A DNA stretch of 29,332 nucleotides from a virus: positions 1 through 29,332 of the IMG/VR virus record IMGVR_UViG_3300029319_000336, one strand, 5' to 3'. A program made the translations under genes and the position numbers. Below the pieces are notes generated by a model. The model made no database searches. It had not been told where the DNA came from and saw nothing but the letters and a program-made list of their open reading frames with translations. The number at the start of each line of letters is the position of its first letter. Positions within the stretch are counted from its first letter, which is position 1. Below are positions 6,568 to 14,362 of this stretch, in pieces.

Positions 6568-6716
6568 ACAAGACAAATTTTGCCTTGATTCAGCATCATA
6601 AATACTCTTTGACTGAGATTGAAAACTTGATCCCTTGGGAAAGAGAGATCTATATATCATTGTTGCAACAACATATTGAAGAGGAAAACTTAAAAGCACA
6701 ACAAAGAAATGGATAA
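6540..6716 (+). CDS. gp51-position small ORF, probably expressed as a gp26 -1 frameshift extension
   Basis: From the ATG at 6540 the ORF gives 58 aa, rich in aromatic and charged residues (YYKTNFALIQHHKYSLTEIENLIPWERE) and ending in a Gln/Glu helix. It is in the -1 frame relative to gp26 and begins 2 nt after the gp26 stop. No well-spaced ribosome site precedes the ATG, which is buried in the predicted stem-loop, so frameshifting from gp26 is the more likely route. The pattern W-E-R-x-x-Y-x-x-L is typical of short C-terminal extensions in tail assembly chaperones. In T4-like phages the gene next to gp26 is gp51, another hub assembly factor, but similarity to T4 gp51 (249 aa) is not evident. 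Its end overlaps the next gene by 8 nt. Confidence 0.7.
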   Translation: MAHTNLESYYKTNFALIQHHKYSLTEIENLIPWEREIYISLLQQHIEEENLKAQQRNG

Positions 6717-8082
6717 ATCATCTCCCGTCTTTGAAAATTTTGAGAATAAAATGGCTGCTATGAGTGGCAGACCAAAGATTAATAGGAACACCTTTAAAAT
6801 AGGAGCAGGTGGTCTTGAGGGGAGAGTCGCCAATAATGAAAAGAAGATTACTACATTAAAAAATATATTCAAGGCACAAAGAGTTGAGATTGGAGAGAGG
6901 ATCACTCCGAAGGTAAATATATTAGAAGAGTCATTAATTAATACAAATTTAATTCTATCAGACGTTGCTAGGCAATTAGAAAAGGATTTTAGTAATCGAA
7001 TAAAAACTGAGAAACTTTTACTCTCAAAGGAAAGGCAAGATAAATTAGATCAAAAACGTGACAGTAAAGAAAATAGAATAGAAACTAAAAAAATAGGTAA
7101 GATAGCAACCTCGATAGGAAATACAGTAGTCAAACCATTCCAGAATATATTTGATAAGTTGCTACAATTTGGACAATTATTCTTGGCAGGTGTTGGTGTT
7201 AATGCAGCATTATCGTGGTTGTCTGATCCTAAGAACTTTGAAAGATTTGAAAGCATTCTTAAATCAATACAAGAAAAACCTCTCATTGCATTGGGTGCTT
7301 TAGGTGGTGCAATATTTATTATGAATCGAGCACTATCAGGAACATTTAAAGCATTAAAAACGTTTGCAGGAACAATAATTAATTTTTTTAAAAATCCTAA
7401 AAAATTTCTAAAAACTTTTCTACCTAAACTTAGTAGGACAATACAAAAAAAAGCAATTCAAACACCCACAAAGTTTTTCTTAAATAAAGTCACTAAAAAA
7501 ATTGCTCAAAAAACTGGTCTCAAAGCATTGGGTCTTATTCCTGGTATTGGTGATTTAGTTGACGTTGGTGTTGCGATTTATAGATTCAGTCAAGGAGATA
7601 TAGCAGGTGGTTTCTTATCATTAGGTAGTGCGATTCCATTTGTTGGTTGGGGTTTTGCAGCTCTTGATATTGCAAGAGAATTTAATGCACCATTCTTGAA
7701 AGATTCACTATTAGATAAGAAGAGATATGATGATAAGAAGGAAAATACGAAAAAAAGAGCAATAGGTGGTCCATTCTCAGCTCAGGAGACTGTTGTATTT
7801 AATGAGGATACTCCACTTCCAATAGAATTTACTGCGTTGACTGGAGGTAAAGTCATGACTGCAGCTCAGATGGATAGGATAAAAGGTTTAAGAGCTGAAA
7901 ATGGTGGATCAAATATAGCAATCATGGATTTACCAGTGAAAGATTTAAGAACTAAACAAATAAAACAAGTAGAACCAGGCGGAGATTCGACTGTTGGTGA
8001 ACCCGAATCATATTCGTCAACTGACAATAATCCATATCTATCTGAGTTTAATATAATGGCTGACTTAGGAGAGAAAGTATAA
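6709..8082 (+). CDS. Putative tape-measure or hub-core protein (gp29 position)
   Basis: A 457-aa protein following the gp26 assembly genes and preceding gp27, where T4-like phages place hub and tape-measure functions. Residues 40-125 are predicted coiled coil with many Lys/Glu. Residues 139-170 hold a hydrophobic helix (KPFQNIFDKLLQFGQLFLAG) that recurs in the next protein. Residues 190-235 and 273-325 are strongly hydrophobic, the latter with LIPGIGDLVDVGVAIY and a GD-x-x-GG-x-LSLGSAIPFVG-x-G segment, suited to membrane insertion during DNA delivery. The tail is polar. Phage tape measures typically combine long helices with hydrophobic patches, so that role is likely but not proven; T4 gp29 is 590 aa. 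It is translationally coupled to the next gene by TAATG. Confidence 0.6.
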   Translation: MDKSSPVFENFENKMAAMSGRPKINRNTFKIGAGGLEGRVANNEKKITTLKNIFKAQRVEIGERITPKVNILEESLINTNLILSDVARQLEKDFSNRIKTEKLLLSKERQDKLDQKRDSKENRIETKKIGKIATSIGNTVVKPFQNIFDKLLQFGQLFLAGVGVNAALSWLSDPKNFERFESILKSIQEKPLIALGALGGAIFIMNRALSGTFKALKTFAGTIINFFKNPKKFLKTFLPKLSRTIQKKAIQTPTKFFLNKVTKKIAQKTGLKALGLIPGIGDLVDVGVAIYRFSQGDIAGGFLSLGSAIPFVGWGFAALDIAREFNAPFLKDSLLDKKRYDDKKENTKKRAIGGPFSAQETVVFNEDTPLPIEFTALTGGKVMTAAQMDRIKGLRAENGGSNIAIMDLPVKDLRTKQIKQVEPGGDSTVGEPESYSSTDNNPYLSEFNIMADLGEKV

Positions 8083-8951
8083 TGGCAGTTGAAGATCGAG
8101 CAAAGGAATTAAACTCTCTTGCGGAAAAAATAAGAGGTTCATTTAATAGATTTAATTCACAATTAAAATCTATTTCTGATAAAAGAAAAAGAATATCAAG
8201 AAACGTGGCAGAGAGAAAAGAGAGGAGATCAAAATTAAAAGCTTCTGCATCTTCTTTTGGAAGATCAGTCGGTTCTATAACTTCTAATGTATTAAAAACA
8301 CCTGGTGATATTTTTGGAAAGATCATATCATTCGCATCTTTATTTTTACTTGGAGCATTAGTCAATTCAATACCTAAAGCACAACAACAAGTAGATGGAG
8401 ACTTAGAAAAAACAAAACAAAAATCTACAAAAGTTGGTAATTTCTTTACAGGAATGGTGAGTGCATTTAAAGGATTTTTTGGTGCATTTAAAAAAACAGA
8501 TGATATATCTGGCAAAACAATAACAGGTGTAAATGAATCATCCATTGAAGCGGAGAAAGGATTAATTGAATTAGAGAATACTTTTGGTCAAGTAGAGGAG
8601 GGATTTGATCCAAGTAGTTTAACCACTAAAGATGATGAAAAGGAGGATGATAATACTGATGATGTTCCTAAAGAATTTAAAAAACCTACTGTAAATCCAA
8701 ATAATCCATATAAGAATAAAAATATAAAGAAAAATTATGAGGATGTTTCCAAAAAGTTAATTGATACAGATTCTTACTTATTAAGAGATGACAAGTTTGA
8801 ACTTACAGATGGTGAAATAGTTAAATTTGATAAAAAATTAATATTAAAAGAAATTAAAGAAAGATTTGGCACTAAAGATTTAGAATTTAGTGATCAAGTT
8901 ATTGATGGTCAAGATGTTCTTATCATTAGAGAAACAGTAATAACAAATTAA
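8082..8951 (+). CDS. Second tape-measure-like protein, paralogous to its upstream neighbour
   Basis: A 289-aa protein with the same opening plan as the preceding one. A charged coiled coil (residues 5-55, with SDKRKRISRNVAERKERRSK) is followed at 69-95 by VLKTPGDIFGKIISFASLFL and GALVN. That aligns with V-K-P-x-x-x-IF-x-K-x-x-x-F-x-x-LFL-x-G-x-x-VN in the neighbour. Residues 118-137 form a short hydrophobic Phe/Gly-rich segment, then comes an acidic linker (EKEDDNTDD). The C-terminal 80 residues look like a small alpha/beta domain (LTDGEIVKFDKKLILKEIKERFG). It is probably a component of the tail core together with the 457-aa protein, but no function is known to me. The start overlaps the upstream stop. 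Confidence 0.6.
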   Translation: MAVEDRAKELNSLAEKIRGSFNRFNSQLKSISDKRKRISRNVAERKERRSKLKASASSFGRSVGSITSNVLKTPGDIFGKIISFASLFLLGALVNSIPKAQQQVDGDLEKTKQKSTKVGNFFTGMVSAFKGFFGAFKKTDDISGKTITGVNESSIEAEKGLIELENTFGQVEEGFDPSSLTTKDDEKEDDNTDDVPKEFKKPTVNPNNPYKNKNIKKNYEDVSKKLIDTDSYLLRDDKFELTDGEIVKFDKKLILKEIKERFGTKDLEFSDQVIDGQDVLIIRETVITN

Positions 8952-8952
8952 T

Positions 8953-10320
8953 ATGTCATTAGCAGGTCCTTCAAACTATAAAACTCTACGCATCGATAAG
9001 TCTGATGCGTCAACAGGACTTTTCGCTCAATCAGTTGAAGGATTGGATAGAGATTCATATGATGTAAAGACTGCACAACTTGAAGGAAAAACAATAAGAT
9101 TTGATTATTTTGAAAGTGTCTATTCTCCAATGATTACTGCAAGCACTACAATAGTTGATACTGGTGACTCAGCAACAGATGATAGAGATAATTTAGCTAC
9201 AATTAGAGATGGTTTCCCATTAGTCGGTGATGGAACAGAATTTATAACATTTGAAATTGCAACTGGGAACGGAACATTGACAACAAATGAACCAATGGTG
9301 GTGACTGGTGCACCAATTACATTAGATCAAAACCAAAGACAAGTTCTTACATTACCTTTAGTATCAAAATATTCAGTAGATACTGTAAGTAAACCGAGAC
9401 TTGGCTTCTATGGAGTTGGGACTATCGATCAAGCAGTCAAAAAAATATTAAGAGAAAATAATTTACCATTTCGTGAAGAGAACATAGAAAAATCTTCCAC
9501 AGTAGATAAGATAGAGGGTAAAAATGAAACTCCTATCGATTTAATATTTCATTTATCAAAGAAAACAAAACCAGTTTCAGGTGCACCTGGCTTCTTCTTT
9601 TATGAAACTCAAGAGGGATTTAACTTTAGATCAATAGAAGGTCTAATAGAACAAGGTATAAAAGAATATAAAGAAAATGCGGACTTACGCAATGTTAGAA
9701 CGTATCGTTATTTTAACAATCAGCAACAAGATCCTTCAAATGATGTAGAGGATTATAATTTAGTTAAGATGCCTGTTATTAGAAGAGATCAAAACTTGAT
9801 TACTGCCCTTAAAACTGGTGTTTATAACGTTCGTATACAAACTAAAAATTTATTAACTGGAGAGTTTACTGATAATGTAGTCAATCTTCTTGATAAAAAC
9901 TCCACTTATCTTGGAGGTGAACCCTCTATAAAACCAAATCAAAATGAAACGACTGTAGCTAATTATTCTAGAACTTACAGTTATGTTTTGACACCAGGCA
10001 GTTTGGATGAGGGTGTGAGTAAAACAGTAACAAATAACCCTGCTTCATACGAACCACAAGCAAATATGAGATATGCGATGTTACATTCACAGGTGGTTGA
10101 CATACAAGTGCCATGTAATACTGAATTGATGGCAGGTCATGTCATTAAAGTTTTGATAGAAAATGTTACGACTGGAAACAAAACAAATCAAGTTGAAAAT
10201 CCACATCGAAGTGGTTTTTATCTGATTCTTCATCTTAGACATCATTTTGATCCTAAACATTCATATACATCATTAACACTTGCCCGTGATACATACGGAT
10301 TATATACTAGTAACAAATGA
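8953..10320 (+). CDS. 27: gp27-like baseplate central hub protein
   Basis: gp27 is a trimeric torus that caps the end of the tail tube and holds the gp5 spike. The 455-aa product (T4: 391) starts with an early beta domain (YDVKTAQLEGKTIRFDYFESVYSPMITASTTIVDTG), which is the usual beginning of gp27 and gpD/VgrG-type hub proteins. It continues with a central domain IDQAVKKILRENNLPF and LIFHLSKKTKPVSGAPGFFFYETQEGFNFRSIEGL, the typical hub pattern in which a Phe-Tyr-rich beta strand leads into F-x-F-x-S. The C-terminal half ends with SGFYLILHLRHHFDPKHSYTSLTLARDTYG. Its end overlaps gp5 by 4 nt (ATGA), fitting a fixed hub stoichiometry. Confidence 0.85.
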   Translation: MSLAGPSNYKTLRIDKSDASTGLFAQSVEGLDRDSYDVKTAQLEGKTIRFDYFESVYSPMITASTTIVDTGDSATDDRDNLATIRDGFPLVGDGTEFITFEIATGNGTLTTNEPMVVTGAPITLDQNQRQVLTLPLVSKYSVDTVSKPRLGFYGVGTIDQAVKKILRENNLPFREENIEKSSTVDKIEGKNETPIDLIFHLSKKTKPVSGAPGFFFYETQEGFNFRSIEGLIEQGIKEYKENADLRNVRTYRYFNNQQQDPSNDVEDYNLVKMPVIRRDQNLITALKTGVYNVRIQTKNLLTGEFTDNVVNLLDKNSTYLGGEPSIKPNQNETTVANYSRTYSYVLTPGSLDEGVSKTVTNNPASYEPQANMRYAMLHSQVVDIQVPCNTELMAGHVIKVLIENVTTGNKTNQVENPHRSGFYLILHLRHHFDPKHSYTSLTLARDTYGLYTSNK

Positions 10321-11186
10321 GTTCACCAAGAGATACACCATTTACTAAAACTAATAGTAAATCAATATACGGAAAAACCCCATTACAATCTTGGGTAGGA
10401 ACTGTTGTGTCTTATGATTCCCAGAAAGATCAAATAGAAGGTGGTTGGGGATGGAGATATAAAGTTAGAATCATGGGTGATAATACAAACACTGATCAGA
10501 TTAGTGATGAACAATTATCATATGCCTATGTTTTACTACCTACCACTGCTGGTTCTGGTGGTGCGTTTAAAATGAGATCAGTCAGAGTCAGTCAAGGTGA
10601 TTTTGTTTATGGTGTTCGTGGTGGTGGTGCAGGTGCACCTACTATGATACTAGGTGTATTTCCAAGAACAGCAAGTCAGGATGCTGGATCTGGTAATTTT
10701 TCAAATACTTCAGGGTTTACTGGAGAACTTAAAAAAACTAAAACTTTAAGTGGTGAATTTAATGAACAGACAGGACCAGCAACACCTGGTGTTACTCCAT
10801 TAGATCCTAAAGAACAAAATTTATCTAATCGACCTGATCCATCTGTCAACTTAGAAACAATTGGATATGATAGAAATGATGATGCAATTATTGATAATGT
10901 GGAAGAAAAATTGACACCACCAACTACAGACCCGTCAACTCCGTGGGAGGTAGGAAATCCGATTACAAAAGGACAACTTGAATATATTTTAAATGGTGTA
11001 ACAAATCCACCTGATCCTAATTACAATTATACTGATACTCAAATAGTCGCTGCGATTAGTCAAGCACAAACTCAAAATTTAATAGATGAAACAAGTGCAG
11101 AAACGGCTACTAACAAATTGAATGAGGGTGATGGTGCTTCTATAAATTCAATCTTGTTCAAACCAGAGATTCCTACCACTGAATAA
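10317..11186 (+). CDS. 5: gp5-like baseplate spike protein: OB-fold domain only
   Basis: T4 gp5 consists of an N-terminal OB fold, a lysozyme domain and a C-terminal triple beta-helix needle. This 289-aa product shows the OB part (residues 25-120): WVGTVVSYDSQKDQ, WGWRYKVRIMGDN, YAYVLLPTT, a Gly-rich turn and GDFVYGVRGGG with TMILGVFPR, directly after gp27 as expected. After residue 125 it is Pro/Thr/Asp rich, with a linker reminiscent of the T4 gp5 interdomain region (NRPDPSVNLETIGYDRNDD). I see no lysozyme catalytic E-D-T pattern and no beta-helix repeat. The needle function may be supplied by the separate protein at 13775-14362. No alternative lysin is visible in the window. Confidence 0.8.
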   Translation: MSSPRDTPFTKTNSKSIYGKTPLQSWVGTVVSYDSQKDQIEGGWGWRYKVRIMGDNTNTDQISDEQLSYAYVLLPTTAGSGGAFKMRSVRVSQGDFVYGVRGGGAGAPTMILGVFPRTASQDAGSGNFSNTSGFTGELKKTKTLSGEFNEQTGPATPGVTPLDPKEQNLSNRPDPSVNLETIGYDRNDDAIIDNVEEKLTPPTTDPSTPWEVGNPITKGQLEYILNGVTNPPDPNYNYTDTQIVAAISQAQTQNLIDETSAETATNKLNEGDGASINSILFKPEIPTTE

Positions 11187-11189
11187 ATA
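11182..11189 (+). promoter_or_regulatory. Late-type promoter octamer for the 855-aa gene
   Basis: AATAAATA, one mismatch to T4 TATAAATA, 18 nt before the ATG at 11208. It overlaps the stop codon of the gp5-like gene. Confidence 0.5.
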
Positions 11190-11207
11190 ATACAATAATA
11201 ATATTAT

Positions 11208-13775
11208 ATGTCAACTTTAACCCTAGCAAATTCACTTAAATGCACCTCTTTCGATGGTGATACTGAAACAACTAGTTCATTGAACAAGTTTTTCAATAAA
11301 ATCTCTGAGGGGTTGGGTGACGCTTTTGAATTTATTGATGATATTGAGGAAGTTGCAAGTGACATCTCCGATAGTATGGAGGGTCTTACTACAGTTATGA
11401 GTGACTTTTTAGAGGAAAGTGTAACTGGTTTTGTTACAGAGGGAATGCAGGCTGCTAAAAATTTCCTTCTTAGCAAGTTTAGTTTGAATCCTTTTGCTGG
11501 TCTAGCTCAGAACAGTGCCTTTGAAAATGCAATGTTCAAACCTCTTGATGGTCTCTTTAAAGCTTTTGGTTGCCTTGGCTCTACAATTAAGAAGGCAATG
11601 AAAAATACTATAAAGAACATGTTGGCGAACATGGTTAAGGGTGCTTTTACCAATCCTGTTGCATGTGCTGTTCAAGATTTTATTGGTGCTCTTACTGGTA
11701 AAATTACTAACATGATGAGTGGAATTATTGAACCTTTGATGGCACCAATCAATAATATGCTTAAAATTGTTGGAAAAGGGTTTGGATCAGTCAAGAGTTT
11801 TCTTCTTGGTGGTTTAAATATTCTTAGCAAAATTCAAGGATTGATTAATTGTGCTGATGATGAGAGTAGTGCAGAGTGTCATGTTGTTGAATCATATGAT
11901 TTATTTACAGGTCCTTTGAGTAAAAAAGACGATCCAGAAAAACAAAATCGTTTCTCAAAAGCAATTGACAACTTATCAAAAAAGATCACAAACGAAGAGG
12001 GCACTGGAATTGGTGATAGACTTGATAATTTGACAGGAGACATTGGAAATTGGGGTATATTTGGTGGTAAAAGAGAAACTACAAGAGAAGATAGATTAAA
12101 AGAAATTGACAAAGAACTGGAAGAACTACGTGGTGATTATCCTAGTATTGCTGATGTAGATGTTGAATTAAGGAAAACAGAGGCTGAAGTTGATAGATTA
12201 ATAAAAGAGATAGAACGAATTAATATTGATCTTAATAAAACAGCTTATGTATCTGGTGATACAAGTTTTGCTGCTTCAAGGGGTCTTATATCAAATAGAG
12301 AACAATTAAGGGATGAATTAAAAGCAGCAATCAATAAATCTAAAAAATTAGAAGAAATTCTTGCTAAACATAAAGGACTTAATGAACAAAGAGCAGAAGT
12401 GTTTAAAATGGAACCAGGTGCAATTATAAAAGAAGATCTTGGTGGAACCGCAGCAAGAAGAGGTGATATAGATCCAGTAGAGCTTGATTGTAATTCAGGA
12501 AACGTATTTAAATGTGGACTTCCAAAGGTAAGTATCTTTGGTGGAAATGGAGAAGGTGCTGTTGGTGATGTTATATTAGGTAATTTTATTCAAGAATTAG
12601 ATCAAACTATATCACAGACAGAATATAAAATGGTTACAGGAACTAAAACACATGTAAGAATAGGTGATTATTATGTAAGGACATTTAAAAAAGGAGCTCG
12701 AGTTTCTAAACGAATTCATGTATTGTTAGAGAATGGAGATTATCCAAGTAAAGATAAAGGTTATAAACCCGAAGCGGGAGCCAGACAATTTACAAAAGCG
12801 GAGATTGTTGCAACATCTAAATTAATTAAACAAAAGAAATATGATCCTGCATCAAGAGTAGATCAAATTACTTACAAAAAAACAAAAATAGGTGGAAGTA
12901 TAACTGAGGATGTAAAGCAGACTGCAAGCATCATTGGTGTAGACATAAAATATCCTGGTGAAGGTTATACACAAGAACCACTGATTAAATTTGAAGATAA
13001 TTGTAAACAAGGATATGGTGCTTATGGTAAAGCAATTATAGATAAAGATCCAAATTCACCAACATTTGGGCAATTAACAGATGTTTTAATCATATCAGAG
13101 GGCATAAATTATCCTGCAGATACTCCAGAAGATGCATTTGTAGATAAGATTGTTGTTGAAGACGGTGGTATCGGATACACTGAAGAAGATACTATAGAAG
13201 ATTTTGAAATTTGTGGTCTAGATGAGAATGGAACAATTACAAAAGTATGTACAAATGCTAAACCATATCGTTCTTTACCAAAATTGACAGTAAATAGTCG
13301 GACTGGTAGTGGTGCTATATTGACTCCTATTATGACTCGTAAACCTAAACAGATGGAAGTCATCACTGTTATTGATTGTATTACTCCAAGAAATAACATC
13401 GTAGGATATGTAAATGGTAAAGAATATAATGGACCTTTCCATGTTCATCCAGAAACAGGTCAAAAAATGGTTGGATTAGCACATACGACCAGAGCTCATG
13501 CTACAATATATAATACTCCACAGGAAAGTTTAAGATCGGGTGGTTCTCCTACATCTAATGTTGGTTCAACAAAAATTCAATTACGTTCAATACAGACATT
13601 AATAACTGAAAGTGAAACATCACAAACTCCTACGGAAACCTACACTGATCCAATGGATGAAGCAGGTGGTACAACACCACCCCCAAGTACACCCCCAAGT
13701 ACACCACCACCAAGTTCACCACCACCAAGTTCACCACCAAGTAGTGGTGGAGGTGGATACGGAGGAGGATACTAA
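11208..13775 (+). CDS. Large virion structural protein with Pro-rich and Gly-Tyr tail
   Basis: An 855-aa protein inside the hub/needle block. Residues 1-220 are helical with several hydrophobic stretches and a few Cys. Residues 290-400 form a long charged coiled coil (RLKEIDKELEELRG). Residues about 575-700 hold repeated beta units of the form V-x-I-x-x-PG-x-GYT-x-x-P-x-I-x-F (IKYPGEGYTQEP, VVEDGGIGYTEED), a module also seen in the 1795-aa fibre. Near the end is GPFHVHPETGQKMVGLAHT, a His-rich segment that could bind metal. The terminal 30 residues are Pro/Ser/Thr repeats ending in a run of Gly and Tyr. It has its own late-type promoter. I do not recognise a T4 counterpart; a baseplate or fibre-attachment role is inferred from context. 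Confidence 0.7.
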   Translation: MSTLTLANSLKCTSFDGDTETTSSLNKFFNKISEGLGDAFEFIDDIEEVASDISDSMEGLTTVMSDFLEESVTGFVTEGMQAAKNFLLSKFSLNPFAGLAQNSAFENAMFKPLDGLFKAFGCLGSTIKKAMKNTIKNMLANMVKGAFTNPVACAVQDFIGALTGKITNMMSGIIEPLMAPINNMLKIVGKGFGSVKSFLLGGLNILSKIQGLINCADDESSAECHVVESYDLFTGPLSKKDDPEKQNRFSKAIDNLSKKITNEEGTGIGDRLDNLTGDIGNWGIFGGKRETTREDRLKEIDKELEELRGDYPSIADVDVELRKTEAEVDRLIKEIERINIDLNKTAYVSGDTSFAASRGLISNREQLRDELKAAINKSKKLEEILAKHKGLNEQRAEVFKMEPGAIIKEDLGGTAARRGDIDPVELDCNSGNVFKCGLPKVSIFGGNGEGAVGDVILGNFIQELDQTISQTEYKMVTGTKTHVRIGDYYVRTFKKGARVSKRIHVLLENGDYPSKDKGYKPEAGARQFTKAEIVATSKLIKQKKYDPASRVDQITYKKTKIGGSITEDVKQTASIIGVDIKYPGEGYTQEPLIKFEDNCKQGYGAYGKAIIDKDPNSPTFGQLTDVLIISEGINYPADTPEDAFVDKIVVEDGGIGYTEEDTIEDFEICGLDENGTITKVCTNAKPYRSLPKLTVNSRTGSGAILTPIMTRKPKQMEVITVIDCITPRNNIVGYVNGKEYNGPFHVHPETGQKMVGLAHTTRAHATIYNTPQESLRSGGSPTSNVGSTKIQLRSIQTLITESETSQTPTETYTDPMDEAGGTTPPPSTPPSTPPPSSPPPSSPPSSGGGGYGGGY
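13677..13745 (+). repeat. Proline-codon tandem repeat
   Basis: Imperfect repeats of CCACCACCAAGTTCA and shorter CCA/CCC-AGT units encode the Pro-Ser-Thr end of the 855-aa structural protein, followed by GGT/GGA codons for a Gly-Tyr tail. Such units are prone to in-frame length change. Confidence 0.8.
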
Positions 13776-14362
13776 TGGCAAATGAATCTAGAGTTTTAGA
13801 CTCCTTTGGTCCTAATCTTGTTATAGAAACTAATGGTCCTGTTGGTGTTGCAGGTCCTCTTGCATATCAACTTTACTCAACCACTGAAAAAGGTGCCACA
13901 TGGCAACAAGCGTTGCATGGCAGTGGATTAGCGACGATGGAAGCAAGTGATCGTCTTGAAATTCAAACAGGAAGAAAGAACAAAAAGGGTAGTATAAGTT
14001 TCATTGCTATGGCACATCATGGTGATGTTTGTTTAAATGCTAATTCAGGTTGGGTGCGAATAAAGGGTAAAAATATAGTTATAGATGCGACTAATCAGTT
14101 ACTTTTACAAGGTAAACACATAACAGTCGGAAATGCAGATAAATCAACCTCAGACACACAAATTATTGGAAGAAGAATTGATCTGAATGGTTCAAAAGAA
14201 GTTAAAATTACAGGTTCATCAAAGATTACAAAACAAAGTGGAAATATTTTCCTTAAAGCTTCTAATCAAAAAGTGACATCTGGATTAGTCAAAGCTGCAT
14301 TTATTCCTGGTCAATTTAAAGTAGGACCAGGATTACGTAATTTAACATTAGGAGATGTGTAA
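13775..14362 (+). CDS. Putative spike needle protein (beta-helix, gp5 C-terminal-like)
   Basis: A 195-aa protein whose residues 85-165 alternate hydrophobic and polar positions as in triple-stranded beta-helix needles: DVCLNANSGWVRIKGKNIVI, then NQLLLQGKHITVG, RIDLNGSKEVKITGSSKI. T4 gp5C has VxG octads and VgrG-type spikes are similar. The N-terminal 80 residues (VAGPLAYQLYSTTEKGATWQQALHG) look like a small globular or attachment domain. It follows two hub-related genes and precedes a collar fibre. A good ribosome site (GGAGGAGG) lies inside the end of the upstream gene, and the start overlaps the stop (TAATG). The most likely role is the membrane-puncturing tip made as a separate chain; a baseplate wedge role remains possible. 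Confidence 0.6.
   Translation: MANESRVLDSFGPNLVIETNGPVGVAGPLAYQLYSTTEKGATWQQALHGSGLATMEASDRLEIQTGRKNKKGSISFIAMAHHGDVCLNANSGWVRIKGKNIVIDATNQLLLQGKHITVGNADKSTSDTQIIGRRIDLNGSKEVKITGSSKITKQSGNIFLKASNQKVTSGLVKAAFIPGQFKVGPGLRNLTLGDV

Noticed and set aside
6597-6604. CATAAATA late-type octamer inside the gp51-position ORF
   Set aside because: No start codon lies at the usual distance (the next gene starts more than 100 nt away), so chance occurrence in AT-rich DNA is more likely.
13677-13772. Short regular repeats that might look like a CRISPR array
   Set aside because: The units are in-frame Pro/Ser/Thr and Gly codons of a structural gene, with no unique spacers and no cas genes nearby.
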